Position numbers and translations under genes: made by a program. The notes beneath the pieces are model-generated. The model had not been told where the DNA came from, made no database searches, and saw nothing but the letters and a program-made list of their open reading frames with translations. From positions 248,001 to 312,000 of the forward strand of contig NZ_JANIAA010000003.1 of assembly GCF_024505145.1 (NCBI RefSeq): a DNA stretch of 64,000 bases, read 5' to 3'. This DNA comes from Streptomyces rugosispiralis (GTDB lineage Bacteria > Actinomycetota > Actinomycetes > Streptomycetales > Streptomycetaceae). Positions 60,860 to 64,000 of this stretch are shown here, in pieces (position 1 is the first letter of the stretch; each line of letters starts with the position of its first letter).

Positions 60860-62557
60860 ATGGCCTCGCCATCCCCCACCGGCGCGGTGTCCGCGCCACG
60901 CACCGACGCCGAACTGGCCCACACCTACCGTGGCGCCCCCTTCGAGGACCGGCTGACCCCGCACCCCACCCTGGTGTCCTGGCTGGCGCACCACGCCAGG
61001 ACCCGGGGCGGGGCCCCCTTCCTGACCACCGTGGCGGACGACGGTGAGTTCACCACGCTCAGCTACGGCGAGGCCGACCGGCTGAGCCGGCGGCTGGCCC
61101 GATGGCTGCGCGCCGAGCTCCAGGTGGCGCCCGGCCGGACCGTGGCCCTCGCCCCGGTCAACGACCCGGTCTCGATCGTGGCCGTCCTCGGGGTGCTGCG
61201 GGCGGGCTGCCCCCTGCTGCTGCTCGGCCCGCAGGACCCCGCCGACCGCCGACGGCAGCAGACCGGGGCCGTACGGGCGCGGGTGGTGCTCCGGCCGCCG
61301 TCGGTGTCCGCGGAGGCGCTGCCGGAGGCGGTCGTACTCCCCGATCCGCGGACCCTGGAGGACCCGGAGGGCGACCCCGCGGAGCCGGAGCTCCACCCGG
61401 ATCAGGACGCCCTGTTCTTCGCCACCTCGGGGTCCACCGCGGTGTCCAAACTGGTGGCCCAGTCCCACTACAACGCGGCCGTGAACGCGGAGGCGCTTCG
61501 CCGCCACCACGGGCTGCGCCCCGGTGACCGGCTGCTGGGCTGCCTTCCCGTCCACCATGTCAACGGGCTGCACTTCACCGTGCTCGGCGTCCTGGCGGCC
61601 GGTGCCCATGTGCTGCTCGCGGCCGGTTTCGACCCGCTGCGCCACCCCCGGCTGCTCCAGCGGTTCCGGCCGCGGATCGCCAGCGTCGTGCCGAGCGTGC
61701 TGGAGGCGCTGCTGGAGACGTGGCGGACGCCCGAACTCCGCTCCGACTTCGGGTACTTCGTCTCCGCCGCCGCACCGCTGACCACCCGCACCGTGCGGGC
61801 CGTACGGGACCGGTTCGGCGCCCGGGTGCTCCAGGGCTACGGGCTGACCGAGACGGTGAACTTCTCCACCACGCTCCCCGCCGATCTGTCCGAGGACGCC
61901 TACCGGCGGCTGATGCTCGACACCGACATCCCGTCGATCGGCACGGCCCTGTTCGGCAACGAGGTGGCGGTGCTGACCCCGGAGGGCGAGCGCGTGGCCC
62001 CCGGGCAGGTGGGAGAGATCTGTGTGCGCGGCCACAATGTGATGTCCCGCTACGAGGCCAACGCGGCCGCGACCGACGAGGCGTTCGCGGGCGGCTGGTT
62101 CCACACCCAGGACCTGGGGATGGAGGTGGCCGACCCGGACCGCGCCGAGCCCTTCGTCGTGGTCACCGGGCGCCGTAAGAACATCGCCAAGGTCGGGGGC
62201 GAGACCGTCTCCCTGGACGAGATGGACCGGGTGCTGCGCGCCGTGCCCCGGGTGCGGGACGCCGCGTGTGCCGCGCTTCCGCACCGCTTCCTGGGCGAGG
62301 AGATCGTGGCGGCCGTGGTGCCGGTGCCCGGCGCCGACGGCCCGCCCGATGTGCTGCCCGCGCTGGCCGCGGCGTTCCGGCCCGGGGTGCTGCCGCGCCG
62401 GGTGGAGCTGTTCGACGCCATCCCGAGGACCCGCACCGGCAAGGTCCTGCGCCGGGAACTCGCCGGCCGGCTGGCCGCCACGGCACGGCACGGCGCCACC
62501 GGCCACCCGCACCCGGCCCCCGCAACCTCCCCGCCCAGCCCCAGGAGTGCCCCATGA
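60860..62557 (+). CDS. Adenylate-forming acyl-(ACP) ligase
   Basis: The 565-aa ANL-superfamily enzyme has the P-loop TSGSTAVSKLVAQSH (A3), the switch motif GYGLTET, FHTQDLGMEV with the ATP aspartate, RKNIAKVGGETVS (A8 hinge) and the catalytic lysine in RTRTGKVLRRE. All core motifs are intact. It follows the cupin stop by 3 bases and overlaps the next gene by 4 bp, so it is coupled to the carrier-protein fusion, its natural partner. It activates a carboxylic acid as adenylate and loads it onto the carrier phosphopantetheine. No NRPS condensation domain accompanies it. Confidence 0.9.
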   Translation: MASPSPTGAVSAPRTDAELAHTYRGAPFEDRLTPHPTLVSWLAHHARTRGGAPFLTTVADDGEFTTLSYGEADRLSRRLARWLRAELQVAPGRTVALAPVNDPVSIVAVLGVLRAGCPLLLLGPQDPADRRRQQTGAVRARVVLRPPSVSAEALPEAVVLPDPRTLEDPEGDPAEPELHPDQDALFFATSGSTAVSKLVAQSHYNAAVNAEALRRHHGLRPGDRLLGCLPVHHVNGLHFTVLGVLAAGAHVLLAAGFDPLRHPRLLQRFRPRIASVVPSVLEALLETWRTPELRSDFGYFVSAAAPLTTRTVRAVRDRFGARVLQGYGLTETVNFSTTLPADLSEDAYRRLMLDTDIPSIGTALFGNEVAVLTPEGERVAPGQVGEICVRGHNVMSRYEANAAATDEAFAGGWFHTQDLGMEVADPDRAEPFVVVTGRRKNIAKVGGETVSLDEMDRVLRAVPRVRDAACAALPHRFLGEEIVAAVVPVPGADGPPDVLPALAAAFRPGVLPRRVELFDAIPRTRTGKVLRRELAGRLAATARHGATGHPHPAPATSPPSPRSAP

Positions 62558-64000
62558 ACACCGACTCCGGGATGACCTCCCGCGTCATGGACCTGCTGTG
62601 TGCGGTCCTCCAGATCGAGCCGCCGCCACCGGGGACCGATCTGATCGGGACCGGTCTGCTCGACTCCATCGGCTTCATGAATCTGTTCGTGGCGATGGAG
62701 AAGGAGTTCGGCATCGGCGTGACCGCCGCCGACCTGACCCCGGACAGCTTCCGCACCGTCGAGCGCATCGCCGCGTTCGTGGCCACCAAGCAGGGCCCCG
62801 CCGTCGCCGAGCAGACCCCCGCCGTCGCCGAGCAGGACCCCGCCGTCGCCGAGACGGTGCTGACCGACCCGCGCACCGGACACGAGCGACGGCGGATCGC
62901 CCCGGGCGGTGAGCGGGAGGTGGCGGCCGCGGTGGCCGAGTCCCGCGCCGCCACGGCCTCCTGGGCCTCGCTCGCGCCCCGCGACCGGGCACGGCGGCTG
63001 CTTCGCTTCGCCGATCTGGTCGAGGAGCGGTCCGCCGAGTACGCCGAGGCCGAGCGGGCGGGCACCGGCAAACCCGCGGCCGAGGCGGCCGGTGAGGTGG
63101 CGAACTGCGCCGATCTGCTGCGCTTCTACGCGGGCGCGGTGCGCGCCGGCATCTCGCCCGCGGGCGGGCACTATCTGCCCGGCCGGGAGAGCTGGGTGCG
63201 GTGGGAGCCGCTGGGCGTCATCGGGGTGATCGTGCCCTGGAACTACCCGCTGATGATGGCCGCGTGGCGGATCGGGCCCGCGCTGGCCACCGGCAACACG
63301 GTGGTCCTCAAGCCCGCGCTGACCACCCCGGACACCGCGCTGCTCCTGGCCCGGGACGCGGCGACCGCACTGGGCCCCGGCGTCCTGCTCACCGTGCCGG
63401 GCGACCGCGACACCGGCCGGCTGCTGGTGGAGAGCGACATCGACGCGGTGGCGTTCACCGGCAGCGAGGCGGGCGGCCGCGACATCGTCTCCCGGGCGGG
63501 CCTGCGCCGCGTCAGCCTGGAGCTCGGCGGCAACTGCCCGGCGCTGGTGCTGCCCGACGCCCCGCCGGACACCTATGAGGCGCTCGTACGGGCCGCCACC
63601 TACAACGCCGGGCAGAGCTGCGCCGCCCCCGCCCGGGTCATCACCCTCCGGGAGAACTACCTGGAGACCGTCGAGGGGCTGGCCAAGGCGATGGCCGACC
63701 GGCGCGCCGGTGTCCACTTCGGTCCGCTCAACAACGCGGACCAGGCGGCCCGTTACGACCGGATCGTCGGGCAGAGCGCGGCGGGCATCGAGCACATCGC
63801 GCCGCTCGCCCCGCCGCCGGGCGAGGAGGGCGGCCACTGGCGGCCCGGCCGGGTCCTCGCCGACCTGCCGCCGGACGATCCGGCGGTGCTGGAGGAGGTG
63901 TTCGCGCCGGTGCTCACCGTGCAGGCGGCGGACGGCCACGCCGAGGCCCTGGCCCTGGCCAACTCGGTGCCGCAGGCGCTCGCGGCGAGCGTCTGGGGCG
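62554..64000 (+). CDS. Acyl-carrier-protein/aldehyde-dehydrogenase fusion (3' end beyond window)
   Basis: ATG 62554 overlaps the ligase stop (ATGA). Residues ~1-78 form an acyl carrier domain with the phosphopantetheine serine Ser38 in GTGLLDSIGFMNLF. A linker with three AVAEQ-like repeats (residues 83-100) follows. From residue ~100 an aldehyde dehydrogenase begins: VLTDPRTG, VPWNYPLMMAA (N230), LKPA (K253), SLELGGNCPALV (general base Glu323) and NAGQSCAAPARVI with the nucleophile Cys356, all intact. The frame is still open at the window end, so the dehydrogenase C-terminus is missing here. I know of no standard enzyme with this order; it probably oxidizes or reduces a substrate tethered to the fused carrier. 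Confidence 0.9.
   Translation, partial: MNTDSGMTSRVMDLLCAVLQIEPPPPGTDLIGTGLLDSIGFMNLFVAMEKEFGIGVTAADLTPDSFRTVERIAAFVATKQGPAVAEQTPAVAEQDPAVAETVLTDPRTGHERRRIAPGGEREVAAAVAESRAATASWASLAPRDRARRLLRFADLVEERSAEYAEAERAGTGKPAAEAAGEVANCADLLRFYAGAVRAGISPAGGHYLPGRESWVRWEPLGVIGVIVPWNYPLMMAAWRIGPALATGNTVVLKPALTTPDTALLLARDAATALGPGVLLTVPGDRDTGRLLVESDIDAVAFTGSEAGGRDIVSRAGLRRVSLELGGNCPALVLPDAPPDTYEALVRAATYNAGQSCAAPARVITLRENYLETVEGLAKAMADRRAGVHFGPLNNADQAARYDRIVGQSAAGIEHIAPLAPPPGEEGGHWRPGRVLADLPPDDPAVLEEVFAPVLTVQAADGHAEALALANSVPQALAASVWG

Noticed and set aside
54338..64000. Assignment of the operon as a phosphonate antibiotic pathway
   Set aside because: No PEP mutase or phosphonopyruvate decarboxylase is in the window; the phosphonate genes at 20-24 and 37-39 kb look catabolic.
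54338..64000. Classical NRPS or PKS assignment for the operon
   Set aside because: There is no condensation, ketosynthase, acyltransferase or thioesterase domain in view; only a stand-alone ligase and a carrier/ALDH fusion.

Overview
This window reads as a chromosomal segment of a Streptomyces or a close relative. The evidence is very high GC with the usual third-position bias, many Tat-type signal peptides, several likely leaderless starts, a SARP-type activator, a mycothiol-linked DinB-type enzyme, DasR-like operators and a GH43/GH95/LPMO polysaccharide toolkit. No tRNA, rRNA, CRISPR array, intact transposase or phage module was seen.

Layout. 1-9 kb: the 3' part of a sulfonate-type ABC binding protein, a small HATPase protein, a TetR/DUF418 divergent pair with a 37-bp operator, a chitin-active LPMO behind two DasR-like sites, an unusual FAD/NAD(P)-binding plus TPR fusion divergent from a cysteine-free Rrf2 regulator, and an MDMPI-type protein. 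9-20 kb: a 1257-residue CHAT protein, a PPOX protein, an LLM oxidoreductase, a lipoprotein sulfatase, YceI, an aconitase and a GH43-like secreted enzyme. 20-25 kb: phnD-phnC-phnE(fused)-gntR for phosphonate-type import, with a shared operator motif, then a PPK2 remnant. 25-34 kb: a secreted alpha/beta hydrolase, an ABC exporter with a two-component system (one operon behind triple 23-bp repeats), and a dgdA/dgdR pair for 2,2-dialkylglycines. 33-39 kb: a hydrolase, MarR, a broken ALDH, a PLP decarboxylase, a second GntR, and an FAD oxidase plus phosphonatase-like hydrolase (a second phosphonate-linked locus). 39-45.5 kb: a GH95/ThuA secreted pair, remnants, and a Gfo/Idh plus IclR sugar locus that carries an internally deleted dehydratase gene. 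45.5-49 kb: a gene graveyard (truncated Tat protein, TDT transporter and ALDH remnants) around an intact RlmA-like methyltransferase, a molybdopterin-domain protein and a CGNR protein.

49-64 kb is the most interesting part. A regulator block (SARP with a degenerate cyclase domain, a small LuxR, a 75-aa exported peptide, a cupin and a larger LuxR protein) sits beside a rightward operon. The operon encodes an MFS exporter, an HxE-type Fe(II)/2-oxoglutarate oxygenase, a 523-aa fold-type-I PLP enzyme, a BtpA-like TIM barrel, a double-SIS protein, a cupin with a C-terminal Cys/His cluster, an adenylate-forming ligase and an acyl-carrier-protein/aldehyde-dehydrogenase fusion that runs off the window. 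Four junctions of 4 bp or less show translational coupling. I infer an undescribed natural-product pathway in which a carboxylic acid is activated onto the fused carrier protein and changed in oxidation state while tethered, with an amino acid or amino-sugar branch supplied by the oxygenase, PLP, SIS and BtpA enzymes. The product cannot be predicted from this window.
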